From an uncultured Eubacteriales bacterium (GTDB taxonomy: Bacteria; Bacillota; Clostridia; Christensenellales; Aristaeellaceae), in the NCBI GenBank assembly GCA_902796025.1, contig CADBNW010000211.1, positions 1-34,393 on the forward strand: a stretch of 34,393 bases of DNA, written 5' to 3'. Of this stretch, positions 14,606 to 22,217 are shown one piece after another; the stretch's first letter is position 1, and the number at the start of each line of letters is the position of its first letter. The notes beneath the pieces are model-generated. The model was not told the origin of the DNA. It searched no databases and saw nothing but the letters and a program-made list of their open reading frames with translations. The position numbers and the translations under genes were made by a program.

Positions 14606-15820
14606 CTACTGCTCCTTGAGCCTTCTCCCCGCGTAGTATTCGTGCACCAGGCTGCGGTAGCCAAGCGCCTTCAGGTCCTCGTAGCGCACGTTGAAGCGCG
14701 CCTTGCTGCGGGTGCCGCTGATCAGATAGCGCAGGCACTCCTGGGCGTAGCTGTCGATCAAATGCAGACTTTGGTCGGTATTTATCGTGGGGAAGTACCA
14801 TTTTGCCCAGCTCAGCTCGTTGTCGTCCGGGCTTTCCAAAAGCTTTTTATTGAATACGCGTATGAAGGCGCGGGCAGCGCGGTCGCCGCTTAGGCCGTTG
14901 CGCTTTTGCCAGCGCATGAGCGCCCGCATCTTGCGCCGCATTTTGCCCTTTAGCTTGTCCACGGAGGCCTTTGCGATGTCCACCGCATCCTTTTTGCAGC
15001 AAAAGCCCAAAAACGTCCAGCCCTCGCCGGGCGCAAACAGCTGCTGCTTGTCCGGGTTCATGCTAAGGCCCGCCCCGGCCAGAAAGGCGCGGATGCGTTC
15101 GGCCCTTGCCAAAGCCTCCTCTTTATCCTTTGCAAACACGATGATGTCGTCGGAATAGCGCGCGTAGGGCGCCCCCTCACACGCAAACGCCCTGTCCAGC
15201 TCGCTCAAATAGAGATTTGCAAAAAACGCAGACTGGGGTGTCCCCGCCATGATGCCCTTTTCCTCCTGAAGGATCCTGCCGCCCCACAGCACGCCGGGCT
15301 CCAAAAGCAGCCTTTCCAAAAAGGCGTACAGCTCCGGATCGCCCTTAAGCAGCGCCTTCAGGCTCTTTAGCAGCCTGTCCACGGGCAGAGAGTTGAAGTA
15401 ATTGCTGATGTCCGCCTTGTAGGCCCACATCTCCCCTCCTGCGCAGGCCGCCTTTAAGCGCAAAACGGCGTCCCTTGCGCTGGTGCCGGGCCGGAAGGAA
15501 TACAGATTCTCGCTGAACGCCCCGTCGTACATGCGAAGCATCAGGTACGTCAAAAGCTTCAGCACGCTTCCAAGCGGCTCCGGATAGGTGTACACCACGC
15601 GCTTTTTTTGCGAGTACAGCTTGCTTATCACTGCCCTTCGCGGCAGGGGCGGCTCCGCCCCCTCGCGCAGGGCGAGGCAGACCTCCTCGTACTGCCCGCT
15701 GTCGATCAGCGTGCGCAGCCTTTTCGCGTAAGCCTTGGGACAGGCCAGATGGGTCTTGTACGCGTAAAAGCGCTCCCACTCCGCCCTGTCCCAAAGCTTA
15801 TCAAGAAGCGACGCCCCCAT
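14606..15820 (-). CDS. Reverse transcriptase of unassigned class (group II-like, no HNH)
   Basis: The 404-residue product has the RT fingers-palm blocks in order: LYSFRPGTSARDAVLRLK (near 107-124), YKADISNYFNSLP with the first catalytic Asp, GIMAGTPQSAFFANLYLSELD, the catalytic YARYSDDIIVFA box (near 219-230; YSDD instead of the usual YADD), LSMNPDKQQLF and GWTFLGF. A basic thumb-like domain and a conserved-looking tail follow (SWAKWYFPTINTDQSLHLID, LGYRSLVHEYY). There is no HNH endonuclease, integrase or RNase H domain and no group II intron RNA was recognised. The GTPQSA block lacks the Q of DGR enzymes (GxxxSQ) and the P of group II (QGxxxSP). GGAAAGG precedes ATG 15820. It is the last gene of a five-gene operon, 16 bases after the nucleoside hydrolase, and ends in a strong terminator. 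Function unknown: domesticated or defence RT are both possible. Confidence 0.85.
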   Translation of the reverse strand: MGASLLDKLWDRAEWERFYAYKTHLACPKAYAKRLRTLIDSGQYEEVCLALREGAEPPLPRRAVISKLYSQKKRVVYTYPEPLGSVLKLLTYLMLRMYDGAFSENLYSFRPGTSARDAVLRLKAACAGGEMWAYKADISNYFNSLPVDRLLKSLKALLKGDPELYAFLERLLLEPGVLWGGRILQEEKGIMAGTPQSAFFANLYLSELDRAFACEGAPYARYSDDIIVFAKDKEEALARAERIRAFLAGAGLSMNPDKQQLFAPGEGWTFLGFCCKKDAVDIAKASVDKLKGKMRRKMRALMRWQKRNGLSGDRAARAFIRVFNKKLLESPDDNELSWAKWYFPTINTDQSLHLIDSYAQECLRYLISGTRSKARFNVRYEDLKALGYRSLVHEYYAGRRLKEQ

Positions 15821-15836
15821 GCCTTTCCTTCACGCC

Positions 15837-16751
15837 TCAGCCGCGCTTTTGAGCAAAGAGGGCCAGCTTCGCGTAGAAGTCCTCCAAGATCAGGCGGCTG
15901 TCCACCCGGCGATAGACGCGGATCGGCCTGTTCCTCACGTCCGGCACGTACGCGCCCTCTGCGGTGATCATGGGCGCCTGCACCCAGTCGAATTCAAAGC
16001 GGTGCTCGTACAAAATGAGGCCCACCGCGGGGCTGTCCCCCAGCACCCAACTTTCCCCCGTCCGAAAATCGCTTTTGCGCGGGCCGGGCTGCTGTGCGTG
16101 CTCGTCCAGCTGCTCGCACAGGTATTCGCCGATCCTGCCGCAGGGGCGAACGCGCCATTCCAGCTCCGCAAGGGAAACCGCCATCATCTCGTAGACGTTT
16201 TTGGGCACCTGCCACAGGGCGACCTTCGACGAAAACACCACGTTTGCGGCGTTTATGTCGTTTCCCATGTTGAATTCCGCGCCGCCGTGGGGATAGGGCG
16301 CGCCGCCGATCCAGATGGCGGTAAGCCTTCCGGCGATGCGCGGTTCGATCAAAAGGGCGCTTGCCAGATCCGTAAGCGGCCCAAGAAAGGTCACAAACAG
16401 CGGGCGGGGATCGTCCTTCATGGCCTCGCGGATGATGAGCCGCGCGCCCTCGGAGTCCACCGGCTCCCCGGCGCTTTTCAGCGCGCTGGGCGCGCCCTTG
16501 TACAGCATGCGGCTTTTGTCAAAGCCCATCAGGTCAAAGATCGTTTCCAGCTCCCGGTAGCTTTGCTCCATGGCGTCGCCTGCGCGCTTTCCAAAGTGCG
16601 CGGCGATCATGCCCACGTTGTCAAGCTTCGGGCTCAAAAGCGTCTGCACGATGCAGAACTGGTCGTCCGCCTCGTTCTTTGCGTCCGTATCGGTAATGAC
16701 GCGCACCTGTTTTTCCGCCGGCACGCGAAAGCGGTAATCATCGTAGATCAT
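15837..16751 (-). CDS. Inosine/uridine-preferring nucleoside hydrolase family protein
   Basis: The 304-residue product has the calcium-binding aspartate cluster VITDTDAKNEADDQF (Asp 21, 23, 29, 30) that defines the nucleoside hydrolase (IunH) family, which cleaves the N-glycosidic bond of ribonucleosides. Also seen: VTFLGPLTDLASAL, AIWIGGAPYPHGGAEFNMGNDINAANVVF, and SWVLGDSPAVGLIL. The start is taken at ATG 16751, whose ATGA overlaps the stop codon of the upstream lipoprotein gene, a typical coupled start; an in-frame ATG three codons earlier (16760) is possible. No signal peptide, so cytoplasmic. Its place between a metal transporter and a reverse transcriptase is unusual. True substrate unknown; some family members act on other glycosides. 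Confidence 0.85.
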   Translation of the reverse strand: MIYDDYRFRVPAEKQVRVITDTDAKNEADDQFCIVQTLLSPKLDNVGMIAAHFGKRAGDAMEQSYRELETIFDLMGFDKSRMLYKGAPSALKSAGEPVDSEGARLIIREAMKDDPRPLFVTFLGPLTDLASALLIEPRIAGRLTAIWIGGAPYPHGGAEFNMGNDINAANVVFSSKVALWQVPKNVYEMMAVSLAELEWRVRPCGRIGEYLCEQLDEHAQQPGPRKSDFRTGESWVLGDSPAVGLILYEHRFEFDWVQAPMITAEGAYVPDVRNRPIRVYRRVDSRLILEDFYAKLALFAQKRG

Positions 16752-17662
16752 AACTGCCATTGATTCAGCCAGTCCACCGTAAATTCGCTGTAGACCTCAA
16801 ACCACAGATCGTACAATTCGTCGTAATTGGTCTGCTTAAAGCGGTCGGTGTCGGCGTCGTAAGTGTATTTTTCAGTGTAAAGATCGTCAAGCGCCCTGTC
16901 ACGCACCTTGCGGCACTTGTTCAGGATGTCCACAAGATCGTTAAGCTCCTTTGCGCTCACGGCGCGGACCCTTTTGATCAGCTCGTCAAAGTAGCCCTCC
17001 TCGGTCTCCTTTTTGTAGCCGTAGGGCGCGTCCTCCTGCAAAAAGTTCAGCACGTCGCCCGCGTACATGTACGCCTGCTGCGCCTGCCCGTTTTCGTCGG
17101 TGTAGTTCAAAAGATAGTCGGACCACTGGCACACAAAGTGCAGATAATCGAACATGGAGTAGATCTCGCCCACCACCCCGTCCGAGGCCAGGCTCGTCCA
17201 CAGGGCGTATTTCTTGCCCACGGTGGACATATCCACCGTTTCCGTCACGGCGTCCACGATGCGGTACTCATACTCGTAGCCGTAATCGTCGCTGTAGTGC
17301 CCAAGCTTCATCGTGCCGGTCACGCGCACGGCCTGATCGGTAAAGGAAAAGCTTTTGCCGCTTTTGGCGTACACCGCCATAGTATTTGCAAGCTGCTGAG
17401 TGTTCGGGATGCAAAAGGGGCAGCTTTGATAGGGCAGGTTCATCAGATACATGTACTTGCCGTCCGGCGGGGAGAGCGTCGCCATATAGCCCACGATCGT
17501 CACTTCCCTGCCGTCCAGGGCCTTGATCTCGTTTATGCTGTTCGCGGCGGCAAAGCTAAGGCTCGCCATCGCCTTTGCCTCCCCGCAGCCGCCCAGCAGC
17601 CCGCACAAAAGCGCAAGCAGCAGAATAAGGCACAAAAGCTTTCCTGTGGGTCTCCTTTTCAT
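16748..17662 (-). CDS. Lipoprotein with CxxC motif, metal ABC transporter-associated
   Basis: The 304-residue product has a lipoprotein signal peptide with lipobox LLGGC (Cys 26). The next domain, about residues 40-150, reads INEIKALDGREVTIVGYMATLSPPDGKYMYLMNLPYQSCPFC: an OB-like fold with a C81-P-F-C84 pair, resembling DUF3299-type proteins that accompany FtsX-like metal transporters. Residues 150-304 are rich in Tyr, Asp and Glu, helical, with no domain I know. The start at 17662 overlaps the permease stop by four bases and the 3' end overlaps the nucleoside hydrolase start. It probably acts on the outer face of the membrane as a metal-binding partner of the transporter. The DUF3299 link is by resemblance only. 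Confidence 0.72.
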   Translation of the reverse strand: MKRRPTGKLLCLILLLALLCGLLGGCGEAKAMASLSFAAANSINEIKALDGREVTIVGYMATLSPPDGKYMYLMNLPYQSCPFCIPNTQQLANTMAVYAKSGKSFSFTDQAVRVTGTMKLGHYSDDYGYEYEYRIVDAVTETVDMSTVGKKYALWTSLASDGVVGEIYSMFDYLHFVCQWSDYLLNYTDENGQAQQAYMYAGDVLNFLQEDAPYGYKKETEEGYFDELIKRVRAVSAKELNDLVDILNKCRKVRDRALDDLYTEKYTYDADTDRFKQTNYDELYDLWFEVYSEFTVDWLNQWQL

Positions 17663-18996
17663 TCGATCACATCCTTTTTAGACATAGAGTAAATGCTGAT
17701 CATCGTCGGCAGCACGCTTAAAACAAATACCAAGGCGCTTACGGCGATCTCCAGCGGATACACCTTCCACACCGACAGCACGATGCCCCGCGCCGCGGTG
17801 AGCCCGCCGATAAAGCTAAGCATCAGGTGGCTAAGCACCAGCGAAAGCACGATCGCGATCAGCCCCAGTATCCCGTTTTGGATCAGGTACAACTGCCTTA
17901 TGTGCTTCATGGAAATGCCGATCATGCGCATAAGCGCGATGTCCTTTTTGCTGTCCATCAGGTTCAAAAGCGTAAGCACGCTGATCACCAGAATGTTCAT
18001 CACCAAGATGATCCCGCACAGGATGTACACGATCTGGCTTGCGGTGTCCACCTGGCTCAAAACGTCTCTCAGCACTGTTGCGGGATTGATCACAAGCAGG
18101 CGGCTGTCTGAGGAGTACGCCGCGCTCAGCTTTGAATACGCGGCAAGGGACGTTGATTTTATCAGTATCGCGCACACCTCGCCCTCGTGGGCCTCTGCGC
18201 CTTCGTCCTCCTCTTCCTGCTGCTGCGACGCGCCCTGCGCCCCAAGCGCTTTAACGCCGTGGCTCATGATTTCGCCGCTTTGCACAGAGGTCTGGGCCGT
18301 TTCTTCCTCCCCGTGCGCCTCGTCCTCGTGCTCGTGCGCCTCTTCGTGCGCCTCGTCGTGCTCCTCGCTCTCATGCTCTTCGTGCTCCTCCTCGTGGGAG
18401 TGCACGGCCCACACGGTTTTATAGGAGGTAAACACGGTATTGTCGTAATTCGTGTGCGTGGTTTTCAGTATGCCCGTCACGGTGAGCGGGGAAGACGCGT
18501 GCTCGGCGCCGTGCTGGCTCAGCCCGTGGCTCGTCACGATCTGGTCTCCGGGCTTTAAGCCGTAGCGGGACGCCACCTCGCTGCCCACGACCGCCTCGAA
18601 TACCTCCTCAAACATCGCGCCCTGGGAAAGGGGCTTATCCTCAAGCAGCGCCGGGGTGGTGCCCACGATCTTTGCGGAATTGAAGCTGTCCCCCATCGAA
18701 AAGGGCACGGCGCGGTTCACCAGCCCGCTTTGCTCCAGCTCCTCCACCAGGCTGTAGGGAATGGTGCCAAGGGGCTTGTCGGTAAAGAACATGGTGTTCA
18801 TGGCAAGCTGGGTGGAGCTGCCGCTTGGGCCGATGATCATGTCGTAGTAGATAAAGCTCGAAAGGATGCCGTCGTTTATCTGCTGGGACACATTCAGGCT
18901 CATCAGCGCCACCGTCGCGCTTATGATGATGCTGAGCGCGACCAGCGCCATGCGCCCGCGCTTTACCAGCATGTTCTTAAAGGCAAATTTAAGCAT
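17659..18996 (-). CDS. FtsX/MacB-like ABC transporter permease with His/Glu-rich loop
   Basis: The 445-residue product has the MacB/FtsX layout: one N-terminal membrane helix (MALVALSIIISATVALMSL), a large extracytoplasmic domain, then three C-terminal helices (IVYILCGIILVMNILVISVL; LIQNGILGLIAIVLSLVLSH; PLEIAVSALVFVLSVLP). The extracytoplasmic domain carries a striking His/Glu/Asp-rich stretch at about residues 195-232 (pattern HEEEHEEHESEEHDEAHEE) and an acidic second patch near 255-270, both probable metal-binding loops. Such loops are known in the zinc-linked FtsX permeases of proteobacteria. It overlaps the ATPase gene upstream by eight bases and the lipoprotein gene downstream by four, so the three proteins are made together. 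Metal (zinc most likely) is inferred, as is direction of transport. Confidence 0.85.
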   Translation of the reverse strand: MLKFAFKNMLVKRGRMALVALSIIISATVALMSLNVSQQINDGILSSFIYYDMIIGPSGSSTQLAMNTMFFTDKPLGTIPYSLVEELEQSGLVNRAVPFSMGDSFNSAKIVGTTPALLEDKPLSQGAMFEEVFEAVVGSEVASRYGLKPGDQIVTSHGLSQHGAEHASSPLTVTGILKTTHTNYDNTVFTSYKTVWAVHSHEEEHEEHESEEHDEAHEEAHEHEDEAHGEEETAQTSVQSGEIMSHGVKALGAQGASQQQEEEDEGAEAHEGEVCAILIKSTSLAAYSKLSAAYSSDSRLLVINPATVLRDVLSQVDTASQIVYILCGIILVMNILVISVLTLLNLMDSKKDIALMRMIGISMKHIRQLYLIQNGILGLIAIVLSLVLSHLMLSFIGGLTAARGIVLSVWKVYPLEIAVSALVFVLSVLPTMISIYSMSKKDVIE

Positions 18997-19639
18997 CCGC
19001 CTCCACCTCCGATCCGTGTGCCACCTGATTCATGTCGATCACGTAGTCGAACAGGTCGCACAGTCTGTCGTCGTGGGTCACGCAGATGAGCGTCTTGCCC
19101 CGCGCGGCGCTGATCAATTCCTCCATCACCTTGCGCCCGATGGCGTAATTCAGATTGCCCGTGGGCTCGTCCGCCAAAATGATGGACGGCTGCTTTACCA
19201 GTGCCCGGGCGATCGCCACGCGCTGCTTTTCGCCGCCGGAGAGCCTGTTTACCTTGCGGTAGCGCTTGGAAAGGATGCCAAGCGTGCGCAGGATCTCCGG
19301 CGCAGCGCTTACGTCCACGCCCTCCAGGCGCAATATGTCGATGTTGTCCTGCACGCTCATATCCTCGAGCAGCCGAAAATCCTGAAAGATATACCCGATA
19401 AAGGAAACGCGGAAGGCGTCCTTTTCCTTCATCCCGGCCTTTGCCATGTCGCGCCCGCCGATCTCGATCGATCCGCTCTCCGGCGTCAGCACGCCCGCAA
19501 GCAAATTCAGATACGTGCTTTTTCCGCAGCCGCTAGCGCCCAGCATCACATAGCTTTTTCCTGTTTCAAAGCATAAATCATCGTAGCTTATGCGGGTATA
19601 TTCGTCAAAGCGCTTTGACAGCCCGCTTACCTTGATCAT
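18989..19639 (-). CDS. ABC transporter ATP-binding protein (LolD/MacB type)
   Basis: The 216-residue product is a complete nucleotide-binding subunit: Walker [10 protein letters not shown] (residues 34-42), Q-loop IFQDFRLL, signature [15 protein letters not shown], Walker [12 protein letters not shown], and H-loop VTHDDRLCD. The sequence is nearest the LolD/FtsE/MacB group that pairs with FtsX-like permeases, as found directly downstream. It energises the transporter from the cytoplasmic face. GGAGAGGAAAAGCG precedes ATG 19639. First gene of a five-gene operon driven from 19705-19733. Confidence 0.93.
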   Translation of the reverse strand: MIKVSGLSKRFDEYTRISYDDLCFETGKSYVMLGASGCGKSTYLNLLAGVLTPESGSIEIGGRDMAKAGMKEKDAFRVSFIGYIFQDFRLLEDMSVQDNIDILRLEGVDVSAAPEILRTLGILSKRYRKVNRLSGGEKQRVAIARALVKQPSIILADEPTGNLNYAIGRKVMEELISAARGKTLICVTHDDRLCDLFDYVIDMNQVAHGSEVEADA

Positions 19640-19659
19640 CGCTTTTCCTCTCCAAATCC

Positions 19660-19675
19660 GCGCCAGTATTGGCGC
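19660..19675. promoter_or_regulatory. Palindrome in the leader of the ABC operon
   Basis: GCGCCA-GTAT-TGGCGC, a perfect 6-bp inverted repeat between the operon promoter and the first ribosome site. It may be an operator for a metal sensor or a small leader hairpin. It does not match the Zur or Fur consensus I know. Confidence 0.5.
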
Positions 19676-19704
19676 AAAAGCTTCTGTTACAATTTTCCAA
19701 TTTA

Positions 19705-19733
19705 ATTATAGCAAATCTCCCGCGCCCGTTCCA
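19705..19733 (-). promoter_or_regulatory. Promoter of the ABC-to-RT operon
   Basis: Minus strand: extended -10 TGCTATAAT (TATAAT at 19705-19710) with a weak -35 TGGAAC (19728-19733) at 17 bases. A strong extended -10 can compensate for the poor -35. Confidence 0.6.
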
Positions 19734-19802
19734 GTACCCTAACATAAAATATTGCTGAAAAAATATGAAGAAGCCCCGGGATTTACAACTTCGCACATAT
19801 CC

Positions 19803-19862
19803 AAAACAAAATCGCCGGGCGCGAAGCCTGCGCGTTAAATGCGCAAGCTCCTGCCCGGCGAT
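19803..19862 (-). terminator. Intrinsic terminator of the polysaccharide deacetylase gene
   Basis: Minus strand: stem ATCGCCGGGC / GCCCGGCGAT (arms 19853-19862 and 19811-19820) with an inner GCGCA...TGCGC hairpin, followed by TTTTGTTTTGG. Confidence 0.85.
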
Positions 19863-19880
19863 CCGAACCCGTTTTTCCTT

Positions 19881-20681
19881 TTACAGATCCGTATACCTTC
19901 CGCCCCTGGCCTCCACGATCTCTCCGTTCACGCTCAGCCACACCGAAGCGTAGGAGGGATTGTACACGTGCTTTTGATCGCTTGTAAAGATCAGGCGGTT
20001 AAAAGCATCCTCGTCCCGGGCGATCTCGATGTTCGTGGCGTACCAGATGTCGTCCTTGCCGCTCATCATATGGCAAAAGTCCTCAATCAATTGCCAGTTG
20101 CCGTCGTTATCGAACTCGTAGGAGTGTCCCCACACGTACATCAGATACAGATACTGCTTTTTGAAAAGCTCATTGAACTGCTGTCCAAGCTCCATCAGAT
20201 TCCGCTTGTGATGGCAGGTGGGATCCCAGGCCATGTAGTCCGTGGGCATGGCAAAGCCCAGGGTGCTGGTCACGGTCCTTGCGTAGCGGATGCCCGTATG
20301 CGGCAAAAGCGCCATGATCTCCGGGCTGTAGGAGCCGTTTGGATAGGCAAGCCCCTGAACGGGCAGGCCCGTCATTTCCTCAAGCAGCCTTCGATCCTCC
20401 AGCACCTGCTGCACCACGCCCGCCGCGGGGCAGCGCGCGATGGTGGGATGGGTATAGGTGTGGCAGGCGATCTCGTGGCCCTGATAGAGCGTTTTTGCCT
20501 CCTCCGGCTGGATGCGGTTTTCGTCCCGGGGCATGATGCCGCTGTTCAAATTAAAGGTGCCCTTCATGCCCGTTTCGTTAAACAGCTTTACAAGCTGCCG
20601 GTCCTGCAGCTTGCCGTCGTCGTAGCTGAAGGTCAGCGCCTTGTGTTTTCCGCCGGGATAGCAATGGTAAATGGTGTTCAT
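19881..20681 (-). CDS. Polysaccharide deacetylase family (CE4/NodB-like) protein
   Basis: The 266-residue product has NodB motif 1 LTFSYDDG (Asp-Asp at residues 21-22) and motif 2 HTYTHP (residues 74-79), giving the Asp-His-His metal site of CE4 deacetylases, plus GLAYPNGSYSPEI matching motif 3 (YPNG where many have RPPY/FPYG). The C-terminal half (WDPTCHHKRNLMELG, YLYLMYVWGHSYEFDNDGNW) fits the same barrel. It lacks a signal peptide, so it should act on intracellular or imported sugars rather than on peptidoglycan. ATG 20681 with ACGGAG upstream is preferred over a TTG at 20699. No clear own promoter is visible, so it may be read from the alpha-galactosidase operon upstream. Confidence 0.83.
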   Translation of the reverse strand: MNTIYHCYPGGKHKALTFSYDDGKLQDRQLVKLFNETGMKGTFNLNSGIMPRDENRIQPEEAKTLYQGHEIACHTYTHPTIARCPAAGVVQQVLEDRRLLEEMTGLPVQGLAYPNGSYSPEIMALLPHTGIRYARTVTSTLGFAMPTDYMAWDPTCHHKRNLMELGQQFNELFKKQYLYLMYVWGHSYEFDNDGNWQLIEDFCHMMSGKDDIWYATNIEIARDEDAFNRLIFTSDQKHVYNPSYASVWLSVNGEIVEARGGRYTDL

Positions 20682-20711
20682 ACGCGTTTTCTCCGTCAAA
20701 GATTCTTATGC

Positions 20712-20739
20712 AAGGGGCCGCGCAGGCGCGCAGCCCCTT
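20712..20739 (-). other. Hairpin between the zinc-ribbon and deacetylase genes
   Basis: AAGGGGC...GCCCCTT with a GC-rich 14-base interior that can also pair (CGCG/CGCG). No T-tract on either strand, so it is probably an RNA processing or attenuating structure rather than a strong terminator. Confidence 0.4.
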
Positions 20740-20779
20740 AGGTGCTTTGGAGGAGGCGAGTGCTTGCAGCCGTTTTATT

Positions 20780-20974
20780 TCAGCAGGAAAACAGGCTGCA
20801 GCCGGCCGCCTTGAAGTTTTCGATCAGCCTTCGCACGTCCTCCTCGCTTATTTTGAATTTCTCCGCGAGGCACCTCGTGCAGTAAAAGCGCTCCGTGCCC
20901 CGGTTGACCAGCTTTTGGGTGATCGCGATCTCATCGTGCTCCAGCTCTTTTCCGCATTGCGCGCAGGCGCTCAC
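20780..20974 (-). CDS. Small zinc-ribbon protein
   Basis: A 64-residue protein with two CxxC pairs (CAQC near residue 4 and CTRC near residue 32), then a helical part EKFKISEEDVRRLIENFKAAG and a Cys-rich end (GCSLFSC). The two CxxC pairs probably bind one zinc. The start is GTG 20974: its GTGA overlaps the TGA stop of the alpha-galactosidase gene, a typical translational coupling. The gene is easily missed because the only ATG-started reading frame here is a longer wrong frame. Similar short ribbons occur beside metabolic genes in Clostridia, but no function is known to me. Confidence 0.75.
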   Translation of the reverse strand: MSACAQCGKELEHDEIAITQKLVNRGTERFYCTRCLAEKFKISEEDVRRLIENFKAAGCSLFSC

Positions 20975-22098
20975 AGTTTTACGGTCTCCGCGATCGCGAC
21001 GGCGCATTCCTTCGCGGGCAGGCGGAAGCTGATGTACTCGCGGTATTCTCCCTCCAGCTGTCCCAGCACCGGCGTAAAGCGGAAGCCCAGTCCGCTTGCG
21101 GCGCTTAGGCCCACGTCCGAGAAGGTGAAGAACATTTGCTTGTCGCAGTCGTCCATGTTGAAAAAGCCCACCGCGTAGCGGCCGCCGTCCAGGTGCCTGA
21201 ACACCACCAGCCGCTTGTCCCGCTCCGGGTTGCCCATAAAGAAGGGCTGACGGCACTCGGGATCCTGGTTTATGGCGATCAGGCCGGGATTTTTGACCAG
21301 CTCCAGCATCTCCTTGTCCATCTTGCGTATGTCGCAGCCTAGCATCAGCGGCACGCCGCACAGGCACCACAGGGCAAACTCGCTCCTGTAATCCGCGGCC
21401 GTGCAGCCCGCAACGCCCACGTTGCCCTTGCCGTACATGCCCACAGTCAGCATGTCCATGTCGTTAAAGCACTGGGGGCCGTGCGCGTGGAATTTGTCCA
21501 TCTGGCTCTTTACGATGTTGCGGAAGGATTCGGGCGTGTCGATGATGTCGCCGGTGGAGCGGAACATGTGCGCGCCGGTAGAACGGATCCAGCTCCAGAC
21601 GTTGTCGCTGCCCCAGTTGCAGGCGGAAAACAGGATGTCCCTGCCGCAGCTGCGAAGCGCCATGCCCATCCTGCGGTACAAAAGATCTCCCTCAAAGCCC
21701 CGCGGCCTGTAGCAGTAGTCGTATTTCAAAAAGTCCACGCCCCACTCGGCGAAGGTCCTGGCGTCCAGAAACTCGTGATCGAAGGAGCCGGGATAGTCCG
21801 CGCAGGTGCGCTGGCCCGCGCAGGAGTACATGCCAAACTTCAGTCCCTTCGCGTGCACGTAGTCGCTCAGGGCCTTCATGCCCTCCGGGAACTTTTCGGG
21901 ATCGGGCACGATGCGCTCCGTCTTTGCGTCCCGCGTCCTCAGGCTCCAGCAGTCGTCGATCACCACGTACTGGTATCCCGCGTCCTTCAGGCCCAGATCC
22001 ACAAACGCGTCGGCGCTTTCGCGCACCAGACTGTCCGAAATGTTCGATCCAAAGGTGTTCCAGGTGTTCCAGCCCATCGGCGGTGTGTTCACAAGCAT
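20971..22098 (-). CDS. Alpha-galactosidase, glycoside hydrolase family 27
   Basis: The 375-residue product is a GH27 barrel: PPMGWNTWNTFGSN at the start, YVVIDDCW, LKFGMYSCAGQRTCADYPGS, the nucleophile in FLKYDYC (Asp near residue 128), DILFSACNWG, and the acid/base in CFNDMDML (Asp near 214). It removes terminal alpha-1,6-galactose from galacto-oligosaccharides by a retaining mechanism. No signal peptide, so cytoplasmic. CGGAGG lies nine bases before ATG 22098, with its own promoter at 22144-22172. The stop codon overlaps the GTG start of the zinc-ribbon gene. Confidence 0.93.
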   Translation of the reverse strand: MLVNTPPMGWNTWNTFGSNISDSLVRESADAFVDLGLKDAGYQYVVIDDCWSLRTRDAKTERIVPDPEKFPEGMKALSDYVHAKGLKFGMYSCAGQRTCADYPGSFDHEFLDARTFAEWGVDFLKYDYCYRPRGFEGDLLYRRMGMALRSCGRDILFSACNWGSDNVWSWIRSTGAHMFRSTGDIIDTPESFRNIVKSQMDKFHAHGPQCFNDMDMLTVGMYGKGNVGVAGCTAADYRSEFALWCLCGVPLMLGCDIRKMDKEMLELVKNPGLIAINQDPECRQPFFMGNPERDKRLVVFRHLDGGRYAVGFFNMDDCDKQMFFTFSDVGLSAASGLGFRFTPVLGQLEGEYREYISFRLPAKECAVAIAETVKL

Positions 22099-22143
22099 AG
22101 TTCAAACCTCCGCAATCTTATGATAAATCTTCGCGTCAAGGGT

Positions 22144-22172
22144 ATTATACGATAAAGCGCTCCAAATAGCAA
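22144..22172 (-). promoter_or_regulatory. Promoter of the alpha-galactosidase gene
   Basis: Minus strand: -35 TTGCTA (22167-22172), 17-base spacer, -10 TATAAT (22144-22149). Confidence 0.7.
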
Positions 22173-22217
22173 GCAAAACAGGCGCGCGGCAAAGCGCAGC
22201 CGGCTTGCATTTTCCGT

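Noticed and set aside
10756..15820. A diversity-generating retroelement formed by the RT and the DUF6273 genes
   Set aside because: The RT lacks the GxxxSQ block, no template repeat matching either DUF6273 3' end was seen between 13153 and 14606, and differences between the two 3' ends are ordinary third-position changes, not adenine-specific.
18187..18558. Leucine/valine-rich frame opposite the permease His/Glu loop
   Set aside because: It is the reverse reading of the GAG/CAC-rich loop codons and only looks like a membrane helix.
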